Assembly: GCF_005938105.1 (NCBI RefSeq)
Contig: NZ_VCPE01000001.1
Coordinates: 1 to 64,000 of the forward strand
Direction: 5' to 3'
DNA: 64,000 nt
From: Brucella haematophila
GTDB taxonomy: Bacteria; Pseudomonadota; Alphaproteobacteria; Rhizobiales; Rhizobiaceae
A program made the translations under genes and the position numbers. The notes beneath the pieces are model-generated. The model saw only the letters and a program-made list of their open reading frames with translations. It searched no databases and was not told the origin of the DNA. Positions 45,369 through 53,796 of the stretch are shown piece after piece. How positions within the stretch are numbered: the first letter of the stretch is position 1; each line of letters opens with the position of its first letter.

Positions 45369-45473
45369 TTCCTCCTTGCCTGAACCGCATCCGCAGCACG
45401 TCACGCTGTTCTGCTGGATGCGTCGGACCAAGAGTTCAGATCGCATGTCGCTCTGAATGCAAAAGGGGTTGCC

Positions 45474-46391
45474 ATGGACTTCTATATTCTGGCCCAGCAG
45501 CTGATCAATGGGATCACGCTGGGCGCTATCTACGGACTGATCGCTGTCGGCTACACGATGGTCTACGGGGTCATCCGCATGATCAATTTCGCTCATGGCG
45601 ACGTCTATATGGTGTCGGCCTATATTGCCGCGATCACGCTTGCAGTGCTGGGCTTCTTCGGCGTTCAGTCGGTTCCATTCGCGCTGATCTCGATCCTGAT
45701 CATCACCTGCGCCATCACGGCGGTCTACGGGTGGGTGATCGAGCGCGTGGCCTACAGGCCGTTGCGCGGCTCCACCAAGCTGGCACCGCTGATTTCGGCG
45801 ATCGGCATATCGCTGATGTTGCAAAGCTATGTCCAGATTTCACAAGGCGCGCGCGATCAGGGTGTGCCGACGCTGATCCAGGGCGCTTTCCGGTTCGGCA
45901 GCGAACAGCACTTCGCCCAGATCACCTATATGCAGACCGTGATCCTGTTGGCCTCATTGGTCGCCATGGGCATTCTGACCTATGTGATCGGCTATACGCG
46001 CATTGGCCGTGAGTGCCGCGCGACCCAGCAGAATATCCGCATCTCCGCGATCCTCGGCGTCAATACCGACCGCACCATCTCCACCGTCTTCGTGATCGGT
46101 GCAGCAACGGCTGCCGTCGGCGGCGTGCTGGTGACCTTCAACTATGGTTCGTTCAACTTCTTCATCGGCTTCGTGATGGGCATCAAGGCCTTCACGGCGG
46201 CAGTGCTTGGCGGCATCGGCTCTCTGCCGGGCGCAGTGCTCGGCGGCATATTGCTCGGCCTCACCGAAGCGCTGTTCGCCGGCTATGTCAGCACGGACTA
46301 CAAGGACGTCTTCGCCTTTGCTTTGCTGATTGTTCTTCTGTTCTTCCGTCCCTACGGCCTGCTCGGTCGTCCGGAAATCCAGAAAGTCTGA
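45474..46391 (+). CDS. livH: Branched-chain amino acid-type ABC permease LivH
   Basis: A 305-residue membrane permease with about eight helices. LINGITLGAIYGLIAVGYTMVYGVIRMINFAHGDVYMV is the family opening, and the later GIKAFTAAVLGGIGSLPGAVLGGILLGLTEAL is the cytoplasmic coupling loop that contacts the ATPase. GGGG a few bases before the ATG. Partner of LivM. Confidence 0.93.
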   Translation: MDFYILAQQLINGITLGAIYGLIAVGYTMVYGVIRMINFAHGDVYMVSAYIAAITLAVLGFFGVQSVPFALISILIITCAITAVYGWVIERVAYRPLRGSTKLAPLISAIGISLMLQSYVQISQGARDQGVPTLIQGAFRFGSEQHFAQITYMQTVILLASLVAMGILTYVIGYTRIGRECRATQQNIRISAILGVNTDRTISTVFVIGAATAAVGGVLVTFNYGSFNFFIGFVMGIKAFTAAVLGGIGSLPGAVLGGILLGLTEALFAGYVSTDYKDVFAFALLIVLLFFRPYGLLGRPEIQKV

Positions 46392-46405
46392 GGGGGCCGG
46401 AAACC

Positions 46406-47722
46406 ATGCTGAACGACCGTTTTCTCGCGCTTTTCAAGGAAGCGCTACTGACTTTCACCATTTCGCTGATCCTGCTTGGGCCGATTTCCGGTCTCGTGCT
46501 GGACGGCTTCTCTTTCCGCAATGAGCTTATGCGAGCTGTCACGCTTGCCGCCATCGTCACAGCCGGACGGCTGATATTTTCGCTGATCGGCATGAGCCCG
46601 CTTGGCGCAAGGCTGAAAGCCCTTTTGTCCAGCAATAGTGGCGGCGTCACCGTCAGGACTGGCAAGGAAAAATCCGCAGCCCCGCTGTTGGTGGTGATTT
46701 TTCTGGCAGGGTTGATGCTGCCATTCGTGGCCGACAAATATTTCCTCGGCATCGCCATTCTGGCGCTGATCTACTGCCTCCTGGGTCTGGGGCTGAACAT
46801 CGTCGTCGGGCTGGCTGGCCTGCTCGATCTGGGCTTCGTGGCCTTCTATGCGGTGGGTGCCTATCTTCTGGCGCTCGGCTCGCAATATCTGGGGCTGGGC
46901 TTCTGGAGCGCGCTGGTCATCGCGCCGTTTCTCGCAGGCCTTTGCGGCATGATCCTCGGCTTTCCGGTGCTCAAGATGCATGGCGATTACCTCGCTATCG
47001 TGACGCTGGGTTTCGGCGAGATCATCCGTCTTGTGCTCAACAACTGGCTGGACTTCACCGGAGGACCGAACGGCGCCCCCGCGCCTGCCCCCACGCTCTT
47101 CGGGTTGGAGTTCAGCCGGACCGCAAAGCAGGGCGGCACGCCGTTCCACGACTTCTTCGGCATCGCCTATAATTCCGATTACAAGTTCTGGTTCCTGTAT
47201 TTCGTGCTGTTCCTCGTCGTCTGTGGGGTGATCTACACGGTGGAGCGCCTGCGCGTCATGCCGCTGGGGCGCATGTGGGAAGCGCTGCGCGAGGATGAGA
47301 TTGCCTGCCGGTCGCTTGGCGTCAATCACGTTTTCATCAAGCTTTCCGCCTTCATGCTTGGCGCATCGACGGGCGGGATTGCAGGCGTGTTCTTTGCTGC
47401 GCATCAGGGCTTCGTGAACCCGACATCCTTCACCTTCTTCGAATCCGCGCTCATCCTCGCCATCGTGGTGCTGGGTGGTCTCGGCTCGACGGTGGGTGTC
47501 ATTCTGGCCGCGCTGGTCCTGACCATCCTGCCGGAATTGCTGCGCGACTTCGCGGAATATCGCGTCTTCATTTTCGGCGTGCTGATGGTCGTCATGATGA
47601 TCTGGAAGCCGCGCGGTCTGGTGCGGGTCACGCGCCCGGCGTTCTTCCCGTCGTCGGAGGCGGTGGTATCGGCGGGGCTTTACTCCAAGCCGGATCAATT
47701 GACCATGGAGGCCAGCCGATGA
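46406..47722 (+). CDS. livM: Branched-chain amino acid-type ABC permease LivM
   Basis: A 438-residue permease with about ten helices; LGLNIVVGLAGLLDLGFVAFYAVGAYLLAL and the coupling region LREDEIACRSLGVNHVFIKLSAFMLGASTGGIAGVFFA are clear. The first 120 residues hold extra membrane segments, as in E. coli LivM. GGGGG lies before the ATG. Its stop overlaps the livG start by four bases. Confidence 0.93.
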   Translation: MLNDRFLALFKEALLTFTISLILLGPISGLVLDGFSFRNELMRAVTLAAIVTAGRLIFSLIGMSPLGARLKALLSSNSGGVTVRTGKEKSAAPLLVVIFLAGLMLPFVADKYFLGIAILALIYCLLGLGLNIVVGLAGLLDLGFVAFYAVGAYLLALGSQYLGLGFWSALVIAPFLAGLCGMILGFPVLKMHGDYLAIVTLGFGEIIRLVLNNWLDFTGGPNGAPAPAPTLFGLEFSRTAKQGGTPFHDFFGIAYNSDYKFWFLYFVLFLVVCGVIYTVERLRVMPLGRMWEALREDEIACRSLGVNHVFIKLSAFMLGASTGGIAGVFFAAHQGFVNPTSFTFFESALILAIVVLGGLGSTVGVILAALVLTILPELLRDFAEYRVFIFGVLMVVMMIWKPRGLVRVTRPAFFPSSEAVVSAGLYSKPDQLTMEASR

Positions 47723-48537
47723 ATGCGCCAATTCTCGAGGTTCAAAATGTCACCATGCGCTTTGGCGGCATCGTCGCCAATCGCGGGGTCAATTTCTCGG
47801 TGGCGAAAGGCGGTATCACAGCGCTGATCGGTCCCAACGGCGCTGGCAAGACGACGATGTTCAACTGCATCACCGGCTTTTATCGCGCGAGCGAAGGCCG
47901 CATTGTGCTCAACGGTCCGGAAGGCCCGCGTGACATCGGCGCTTATATGGACAAGCCGATCACCGGCGGCTCCCATCAGGTGACGCGGGCGGGCATCGCC
48001 CGCACATTCCAGAACATCCGGCTGTTCAAGGAAATGTCGGTGGTGGAGAACCTGCTGGTTGCCCAACATCTTGCCACCCGCAACGGTCTTTTGAGCGGTA
48101 TCTTCAAGACCTCGGCCTTCCGCAAGGCGGAGACCGAGGCGGTGGATCGCGCCTATTACTGGCTCGGCCAGATGAACCTGCTTGAAGACGCCAACCGGCT
48201 GGCTGGCGAACTTCCCTATGGTCGGCAGCGACGGCTGGAGATAGCCCGCGCCATGTGTACCGGGCCGCAGCTTATCTGTCTGGATGAACCGGCGGCGGGG
48301 CTGAATCCATCCGAAACACATGAGCTTTCCCAGATCATCCAGCGGCTTTGCGCCGAGCAGGAACTGACTGTGCTGGTGATCGAGCACGATATGGGGCTGG
48401 TGATGCGCATATCGAACCACATTGTCGTGCTGGATCATGGCGAGGTCATTGCCGATGGAACGCCTGAACAGGTGGCCAACGATCCGGCAGTGATAGCGGC
48501 CTATCTCGGCGTCAGCGAAGAAGAGGTGCAATCGTGA
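47719..48537 (+). CDS. livG: Liv-type ABC ATP-binding protein LivG
   Basis: A 272-residue ATPase. Walker A GPNGAGKTT (about 36-44), an extended LivG-type insertion up to the signature LPYGRQRRLEIARA, Walker B LICLDEPAAGLN and the switch histidine in VLVIEHDMG. It powers the LivH/LivM channel as a heterodimer with LivF. Start and stop overlap both neighbours by four bases. Confidence 0.94.
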   Translation: MNAPILEVQNVTMRFGGIVANRGVNFSVAKGGITALIGPNGAGKTTMFNCITGFYRASEGRIVLNGPEGPRDIGAYMDKPITGGSHQVTRAGIARTFQNIRLFKEMSVVENLLVAQHLATRNGLLSGIFKTSAFRKAETEAVDRAYYWLGQMNLLEDANRLAGELPYGRQRRLEIARAMCTGPQLICLDEPAAGLNPSETHELSQIIQRLCAEQELTVLVIEHDMGLVMRISNHIVVLDHGEVIADGTPEQVANDPAVIAAYLGVSEEEVQS

Positions 48538-49283
48538 GCCAGATGGCAGAACCAAACGGGCAGGGCGCAACCGACAAGCTTCTGGAGCTGGTGGATGTGC
48601 ATGCGCATTATGGTGCGGTGGAAGCGCTGCGCTCGGTCAATGTGCATATTTCCAAGGGCGAGATTGTCAGCCTGATTGGCGCGAATGGCGCAGGCAAGAC
48701 CACGCTGCTTTCGACGATCTTCGGCTCGCCGCGCGCGTCGAAAGGCAGGATCGTTCATCGTGGTGAGGATATTTCGCGGCTGGCGACAAACCGCATTTCC
48801 AGACGCGGCGTGGCGCTGGTGCCGGAAGGACGGCAGATCTATCAGGAAATGTCGGTCGAGGAGAACATGATGATGGGCACCACGCCCGTTGGCATGGAGC
48901 ATTTCGATGCCGACCGCGCGACCATGTTCGAATTGTTTCCCCGCCTCAAGGAGCGTCGCAATCAGGTTGCAGGCACCATGTCCGGCGGTGAGCAGCAGAT
49001 GCTGGCCATTGCGCGCGCCATGATGGCGCGGCCCGAGCTGATCCTGTTCGATGAGCCTTCTCTGGGGCTGGCACCGCTGGTCGTGAAGCGCGTCTTCGAG
49101 GTGCTGGGAGAAATTGCCGCGATGGGCAAGACCATTTTTCTGGTCGAGCAGAATGCCAATCACGCACTGAAACTGTCACAGCGCGCCTATGTCATGGTCA
49201 ATGGCCGCATTCATCTGTCAGGCGACAGCGCTTCGCTTCTGGACAATGCCGAGGTGCGCAAGGCCTATCTTGGCCTGCACTGA
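48534..49283 (+). CDS. livF: Liv-type ABC ATP-binding protein LivF
   Basis: A 249-residue ATPase with Walker A GANGAGKTT (about 45-53), signature MSGGEQQMLAIARAMM, Walker B LILFDEPSLGLAP and IFLVEQNANHALKL. GTG is the start, overlapping the livG stop (GTGA). Last gene of the importer operon; an FNR-type box and the pseudoazurin gene follow. Confidence 0.94.
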   Translation: MSQMAEPNGQGATDKLLELVDVHAHYGAVEALRSVNVHISKGEIVSLIGANGAGKTTLLSTIFGSPRASKGRIVHRGEDISRLATNRISRRGVALVPEGRQIYQEMSVEENMMMGTTPVGMEHFDADRATMFELFPRLKERRNQVAGTMSGGEQQMLAIARAMMARPELILFDEPSLGLAPLVVKRVFEVLGEIAAMGKTIFLVEQNANHALKLSQRAYVMVNGRIHLSGDSASLLDNAEVRKAYLGLH

Positions 49284-49305
49284 ATCCGCTTGTCATCCGG
49301 CTTCC

Positions 49306-49319
49306 TTGATTGCAATCAA
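49306..49319. promoter_or_regulatory. FNR/FnrN/NnrR-type box before pseudoazurin
   Basis: TTGATTGCAATCAA is a perfect FNR/CRP-type dyad (TTGAT, four bases, ATCAA). It lies 115 bp upstream of the pseudoazurin start, a usual distance for activation. It suggests induction by low oxygen or nitric oxide. Confidence 0.8.
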
Positions 49320-49434
49320 GGAAAACCTGAAATGAAGGGACTAGATTTCCGATTGCGGGCTGCTTTGCCCGCAATGTTTGGGCGCTTTCGGCCTGTCCGC
49401 CTGGGCAGCCGCGGCGCTCGTGATGGAGATCGAG

Positions 49435-49878
49435 ATGAAAATGCGTATGATCGCGTTGGGACTTGCCGCCGGTGTCTTGGGCCTGCTTGCTGCCCCCGCT
49501 TTCGCCGAGAATATTGAAGTTCACATGCTGAACAAGGGCGCTGAGGGCGTCATGGTGTTCGAACCGGCCTATATCAAGGCAAAGCCGGGCGACACGGTAA
49601 CCTTCATCTCGGTGGACAAGGGGCATTATGTCGAGTCGGTCAAGGACATGCTCCCGGCAGGCGTGGCCCCGTTCAAAAGCAAGATGAACGAGAACTATGT
49701 GCTGACCGTCACGGAGCCGGGCGCCTATCTCGTCAAATGCACACCGCACTTCGCCATGGGCATGGTTGCGGTGATTGCAGTTGGCGACAATCCGGCCAAT
49801 CTCGATCAGATCGTTGCCGCCAAGAAGCCGAAGATCGTCCAGACGCGGCTGGAGAAAGTTATCGCCAGCGCAAAATGA
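49435..49878 (+). CDS. paz: Pseudoazurin (type 1 copper protein)
   Basis: A 147-residue periplasmic cupredoxin. A signal peptide (cleaved near AFAENIEV, about residue 24) is followed by the beta-sandwich. The copper ligands are His64 (KGHYVE), Cys102 and His105 (KCTPH) and Met110, in the spacing of known pseudoazurins. It shuttles electrons from cytochromes to nitrite or nitrous oxide reductases in denitrification. GGAGATCGAG lies before the ATG at 49435. No denitrification enzyme is in the window. Confidence 0.94.
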   Translation: MKMRMIALGLAAGVLGLLAAPAFAENIEVHMLNKGAEGVMVFEPAYIKAKPGDTVTFISVDKGHYVESVKDMLPAGVAPFKSKMNENYVLTVTEPGAYLVKCTPHFAMGMVAVIAVGDNPANLDQIVAAKKPKIVQTRLEKVIASAK

Positions 49879-49954
49879 TGGGCAAGAGCCCTTCGTAAAA
49901 CCTCGCCGAATCTGACCGAAAACTGCGCGATGTCCTCACGCAGTTTTCGACTTC

Positions 49955-49983
49955 TTGACATTTAATCAATCGATTGATTAAAT
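49955..49983 (+). promoter_or_regulatory. Autoregulated promoter with 22-bp palindromic operator
   Basis: TTGACA (49955-49960), 17 bp, TTAAAT (49978-49983). The spacer and -10 are filled by a perfect palindrome at 49961-49982 whose left half is TTTAATCAATC. A bound TetR-family dimer would block RNA polymerase. It lies directly before the TetR gene at 49990, which leaves only a short leader. Confidence 0.8.
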
Positions 49984-49989
49984 CATATT

Positions 49990-50715
49990 ATGAAAAAACC
50001 GCGCAATACTGACACCGTCACCAACCCCGCCCAAAGCGAACCGTCACTATCCAGTGACCAGACGCGCATGGCGCTGATCCATGCGGCTTTGCAGCTGTTC
50101 GGGTCGAAAGGCTTCGACGCCACCTCGACGCGCGAGATCGCGGCTTATGCCAAGGCGAATATCGGCTCCATCGCCTATCATTTCGGCGGCAAGGAAGGAC
50201 TGCGGCTTGCCGCTGCCGACTATATCGTCGAGACGATACAGGGCGTTGCCGGTCAGGCACTTGGCCATTACGGGGCAATCGGTGCTCCTGCGACGACGAA
50301 GGAAGCTGCGCGTCAGCAGCTGGGTTTCGCGCTGGAGCGGATGGTGCAGTTTATCGTGGCGCAACCGGCATCCGGCGAAATCGTTCAGTTTCTGTTGCGC
50401 GAGCTGGCGCATCCGACAGCGGCGCTAGACCGCATCTATTCCGGCGTTTTCGAGCCGACCCACAAACGGCTTTGCGCCGTCTGGGAAGCGGCGACTGGCG
50501 AACCAGCAGAAAGCGAGCAAACGCGTCTTACCGTTTTCACGCTGCTCGGGCAGGTCGTCTATTTCCGGATCGGGCAAGAGGCGGTGAAGCGGCGCATGGG
50601 CTGGGCGGCTTTCGGTCCCGATGAAGCCAAGGCGGTTGCAGCCATCGCGCGGCAAAATCTGTTTGCCATTCTCGCCGCCCGCGATGAACAGCACAATAAG
50701 GACGCAGTGCAATGA
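49990..50715 (+). CDS. TetR family regulator, CecR-like
   Basis: A 241-residue repressor. The helix-turn-helix lies in FGSKGFDATSTREIAAYAKANIGSIAYHFGGKEGLRLAA (about 38-76), and the C-terminal domain (EIVQFLLRELAHPTAALDRIYSG) matches the DUF1956 domain of CecR (YbiH). In E. coli CecR controls the ybhG-ybhFSR export operon; the same gene set follows here with a 4-bp overlap, so it surely represses its own operon. Operator at 49961-49982. Confidence 0.9.
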   Translation: MKKPRNTDTVTNPAQSEPSLSSDQTRMALIHAALQLFGSKGFDATSTREIAAYAKANIGSIAYHFGGKEGLRLAAADYIVETIQGVAGQALGHYGAIGAPATTKEAARQQLGFALERMVQFIVAQPASGEIVQFLLRELAHPTAALDRIYSGVFEPTHKRLCAVWEAATGEPAESEQTRLTVFTLLGQVVYFRIGQEAVKRRMGWAAFGPDEAKAVAAIARQNLFAILAARDEQHNKDAVQ

Positions 50716-51656
50716 GCCTTCTTTGTATCGTTCCTTTCGCATCCTATCTGTTCGCGGCATGCAGCAGCCAGCCGCTGGCCGTCGGCTATGTTGAAGGCGA
50801 GTTCGTACAGCTTGCCCCGCTGGAAGTTGCGCAGGTGCAATCCGTCATGGTGAAACGCGGCGACCGTGTGGAACCGGACAAGCCGATTGCGCTCACCGAA
50901 GAGACGGATGCGAAAATCGCGGTTGCGCAGGCAGAAGCCGCTTTGGCGCAGGCCGAGGCGCAGCTTGCCGATTTGCAGGTTGGCAAGCGCCCGGATGAAA
51001 TTGCGGTTCTGGAGGCATCGGTGCGCACCGCCAATGCACAGGCCGACGATGCGCGGCGCACGCTGTTGCGCACGCAGGACCTGACAAAGCGCGGGGTCAT
51101 GACGCAGGCCCAGCTGGACGATGCCAAAACCAGTGTGGAAGTGGCCGAAGCGTCCATCAATCAGAGCATGGCCAATCTGGCCGTGGGGCGTTTGCCCGCC
51201 CGCCCGGAAGAAATCAAGGCAGCTGAAAACGCGGTCAAGAGCGCTGCCGCACAGCTCGATTCCGCACGCTGGCATCTGACCAAGCGCACCATCGTTGCGC
51301 CCGCTGCCGGGCGGATCACCGATGTCATTCGCAATCCGGGCGATACTGCCGGGCCGACGGCTCCGGTGCTGACCATGCTGCCGGACGGTGCGGTGAAACT
51401 GAAAGTCTATATTCCGGAAGCCAAGTTCTCCTCAGTCCGGGTTGGAGACTTGCTTTCGGTCCGTTGCGACGGCTGCGCGGCAGACCTCAAGGCGAAGGTC
51501 AGCTATGTCTCGCCCGACCCGGAATTCACCCCGCCGGTGATCTATTCGCTCGAAACACGCCAGAAGCTTGTCTATCTGGTCGAGGCGCATCCGGTCGATC
51601 CGGCTTCGCCGCTCCAGCCGGGCCAGATCGTCGATGTCGATCTGGCTGCCCGGTAG
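50712..51656 (+). CDS. HlyD/YbhG-like periplasmic adaptor
   Basis: A 314-residue membrane-fusion protein. A short hydrophobic N-terminus ends in FAACSS, a near-lipobox with the cysteine at about residue 17. Then come half of the biotinyl-lipoyl domain, a long coiled-coil rich in alanine and glutamate (about 70-180), the second half (RTIVAPAAGRITDVIRNPGD) and a beta-barrel. It links the ABC exporter to an outer-membrane channel, here not encoded locally. Confidence 0.88.
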   Translation: MSLLCIVPFASYLFAACSSQPLAVGYVEGEFVQLAPLEVAQVQSVMVKRGDRVEPDKPIALTEETDAKIAVAQAEAALAQAEAQLADLQVGKRPDEIAVLEASVRTANAQADDARRTLLRTQDLTKRGVMTQAQLDDAKTSVEVAEASINQSMANLAVGRLPARPEEIKAAENAVKSAAAQLDSARWHLTKRTIVAPAAGRITDVIRNPGDTAGPTAPVLTMLPDGAVKLKVYIPEAKFSSVRVGDLLSVRCDGCAADLKAKVSYVSPDPEFTPPVIYSLETRQKLVYLVEAHPVDPASPLQPGQIVDVDLAAR

Positions 51657-51668
51657 ACGGAGGCAGCC

Positions 51669-52634
51669 ATGTCCAACGCTATCGATGTCAAAGGTCTGGT
51701 GAAGCGGTTTGGCGACGCAACTGTCGTCGATCATGTGAGCATGTCGGTGGCGGAGGGCGAGATTGTCGGCTTTCTGGGGCCGAACGGTTCCGGCAAGACC
51801 ACGACCATCCGCATGATGTGTGGCCTGCTGACGCCCGACGAAGGCGAGGGGCAGGTGCTGGGTTTCGACCTGCGCACGGAAGGGCTGAAGATCAAGCGCG
51901 AGGTCGGTTACATGACGCAGCGCTTCTCCTTCTACGAAGACCTGACCATCGCCGAAAATCTTGAATTTGTGGCCCGGCTTTATCGTCTGAAGCCGGTGCG
52001 GGACCATGTGGCGCGCACGCTGGAAGAGCTTGGTCTGACATCGCGCGGCAACCAGCTTGCTGGCACGCTTTCCGGCGGCTGGAAACAACGGCTCGCACTT
52101 GCCGCCTGTATCATGCACAAGCCTAAGCTGCTGCTGCTGGATGAGCCGACCGCCGGTGTTGACCCCAAGGCGCGCCGTGATTTCTGGGACGAGATTCACC
52201 GCCTTGCCGATGGCGGCCTGACGGTGCTGGTTTCAACCCACTATATGGACGAAGCCGAGCGCTGCCACCGCATCAGCTATATTTCCTACGGCAAGCTTCT
52301 GGCGACGGGAACGGTCAGGGATGTGATCGCCGAGGCGGGTCTTACGACTTTCATCGTCAGCGGCCAGCGGCTGGGCGATGTTGCGCGCGAACTGGAGAAC
52401 GAGCCGGGCGTTCTGCAAGTGGCGCCATTCGGGGCGACGCTGCATGTTGTCGGCTCAGACCGGGCCAAGCTGGAAACGGCGCTCGACAAGATCAGGCATC
52501 GGGACGGGATTACCGTCGAGGCGGGCGAAACCAGCCTTGAGGATGTTTTCATCCAGTTCATGGCCAATGCGCAGGACAATATGTCGAAAGCGGCCAGCAC
52601 CGGGTGTAACAAGGCCGGGAGTAGCAAAGGATGA
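51669..52634 (+). CDS. ABC exporter ATP-binding protein (YbhF-like, single domain)
   Basis: A 321-residue ATPase: Walker A GPNGSGKTT (about 39-47), signature LSGGWKQRLALAA, Walker B LLLLDEPTAGVD and switch STHYMDEAERC. The last 90 residues form the regulatory extension typical of drug-export ATPases. E. coli YbhF has two fused ATPase domains; here only one exists, so a homodimer is expected. It follows the adaptor by 12 bp and overlaps the permease by four bases. Confidence 0.9.
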   Translation: MSNAIDVKGLVKRFGDATVVDHVSMSVAEGEIVGFLGPNGSGKTTTIRMMCGLLTPDEGEGQVLGFDLRTEGLKIKREVGYMTQRFSFYEDLTIAENLEFVARLYRLKPVRDHVARTLEELGLTSRGNQLAGTLSGGWKQRLALAACIMHKPKLLLLDEPTAGVDPKARRDFWDEIHRLADGGLTVLVSTHYMDEAERCHRISYISYGKLLATGTVRDVIAEAGLTTFIVSGQRLGDVARELENEPGVLQVAPFGATLHVVGSDRAKLETALDKIRHRDGITVEAGETSLEDVFIQFMANAQDNMSKAASTGCNKAGSSKG

Positions 52635-53770
52635 CCGGCAGCTGGTTTTCATTCGAGCGTCTTGGCGCGATGCTGATGAAGGAATTCATCCAGATGCGGC
52701 GCGACCGCATTACCTTCGCCATGATGCTGGTTGTGCCGCTGATGCAGCTTCTGCTGTTCGGCTTTGCCATCAACAATGACCCAAAAAGCTTGCCAAGCGC
52801 CGTGGTCGTCACCAGTCAGGATCATTACACACGGGCGATGATTTCGGCGCTGGAAACCACCGGCTATTACCGCTTTGATCATGTGGTTCAAAGCGCCGCC
52901 GAAGCCGAAGCGCTGATTGCCAACGGCACGGTCTCCTTTGTCGTCACCATCCCGTCCGATTTTGCGCGGCGGGTGGATGCGGGCGATGCACCGCAAATTC
53001 TCATAGAGGCCGATGCGACCGACCCTTCCGTGGCAAGCGGCGCGATTTCGACGCTGAGCACTGTGGCCGGTCAAGCGCTGTTGCGCGAGCAGGGCAAGCA
53101 GGCCGAAGCGACGGAGGCCGCGCGCAGCCAGCTACAGGTGATCGTGCATCGTCGGTACAATCCGGAAGGCGTGTCGCAATATAATATCGTGCCCGGCTTG
53201 CTCGGTGTCATCCTGCAAATGACGATGGTGATGATGACGGCCATGGCGCTGACCCGTGAAACCGAGCGCGGCACCATGGAAAACCTGCTGGCCATGCCTG
53301 CCACGCCTGCCGAGATCATGCTGGGCAAGGTGCTGCCGTTTCTCGCCGTGGGGGCGGTGCAGGTGGTGGTCGTGCTGGTTGCGGCAAAGCTTTTGTTTGG
53401 CGTGCCGTTTGTCGGATCGCTGGCGTTGCTTCTGGCTTGCGTGCTGATCTTCGTTTTGTCGCTGGTGCTGCTCGGCTATACGATTTCGACCGCATCGCGC
53501 ACGCAGATGCAGGCCATGCAGCTGACCTTCTTCTTTTTCCTGCCGTCGCTGATGCTGTCGGGTTTCATGTTTCCGTTCAGGGGCATGCCCGATTGGGCGC
53601 AGACCTTGGGCGAGATTTTCCCGCTCACGCATTTCCTGCGTATTGTGCGCGCCGTTATGCTGAAAGGCGCAACCCTTGCCGATATTGCAGGCGAAGTGAA
53701 TGCGCTGATCCTGTTCGTTGTTCTGTTTGCCACGATGGCTTTGTTGCGCTTCCGGCGCACGCTCGATTGA
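52631..53770 (+). CDS. ABC-2 type permease (YbhS/YbhR-like)
   Basis: A 379-residue membrane protein: one N-terminal helix (MMLVVPLMQLLLFGFAI), a periplasmic domain to about residue 175, then five helices with the ABC-2 motif LTRETERGTMENLLAMPATPAEIMLGK. YbhS and YbhR form a pair in E. coli; only one permease is present here, so the transporter would be a homodimer. Probable cargo is a drug, dye or cation, by analogy. Confidence 0.9.
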   Translation: MTGSWFSFERLGAMLMKEFIQMRRDRITFAMMLVVPLMQLLLFGFAINNDPKSLPSAVVVTSQDHYTRAMISALETTGYYRFDHVVQSAAEAEALIANGTVSFVVTIPSDFARRVDAGDAPQILIEADATDPSVASGAISTLSTVAGQALLREQGKQAEATEAARSQLQVIVHRRYNPEGVSQYNIVPGLLGVILQMTMVMMTAMALTRETERGTMENLLAMPATPAEIMLGKVLPFLAVGAVQVVVVLVAAKLLFGVPFVGSLALLLACVLIFVLSLVLLGYTISTASRTQMQAMQLTFFFFLPSLMLSGFMFPFRGMPDWAQTLGEIFPLTHFLRIVRAVMLKGATLADIAGEVNALILFVVLFATMALLRFRRTLD

Positions 53771-53796
53771 TCAGGCGCGCGCCGGGGGCAAATCTG

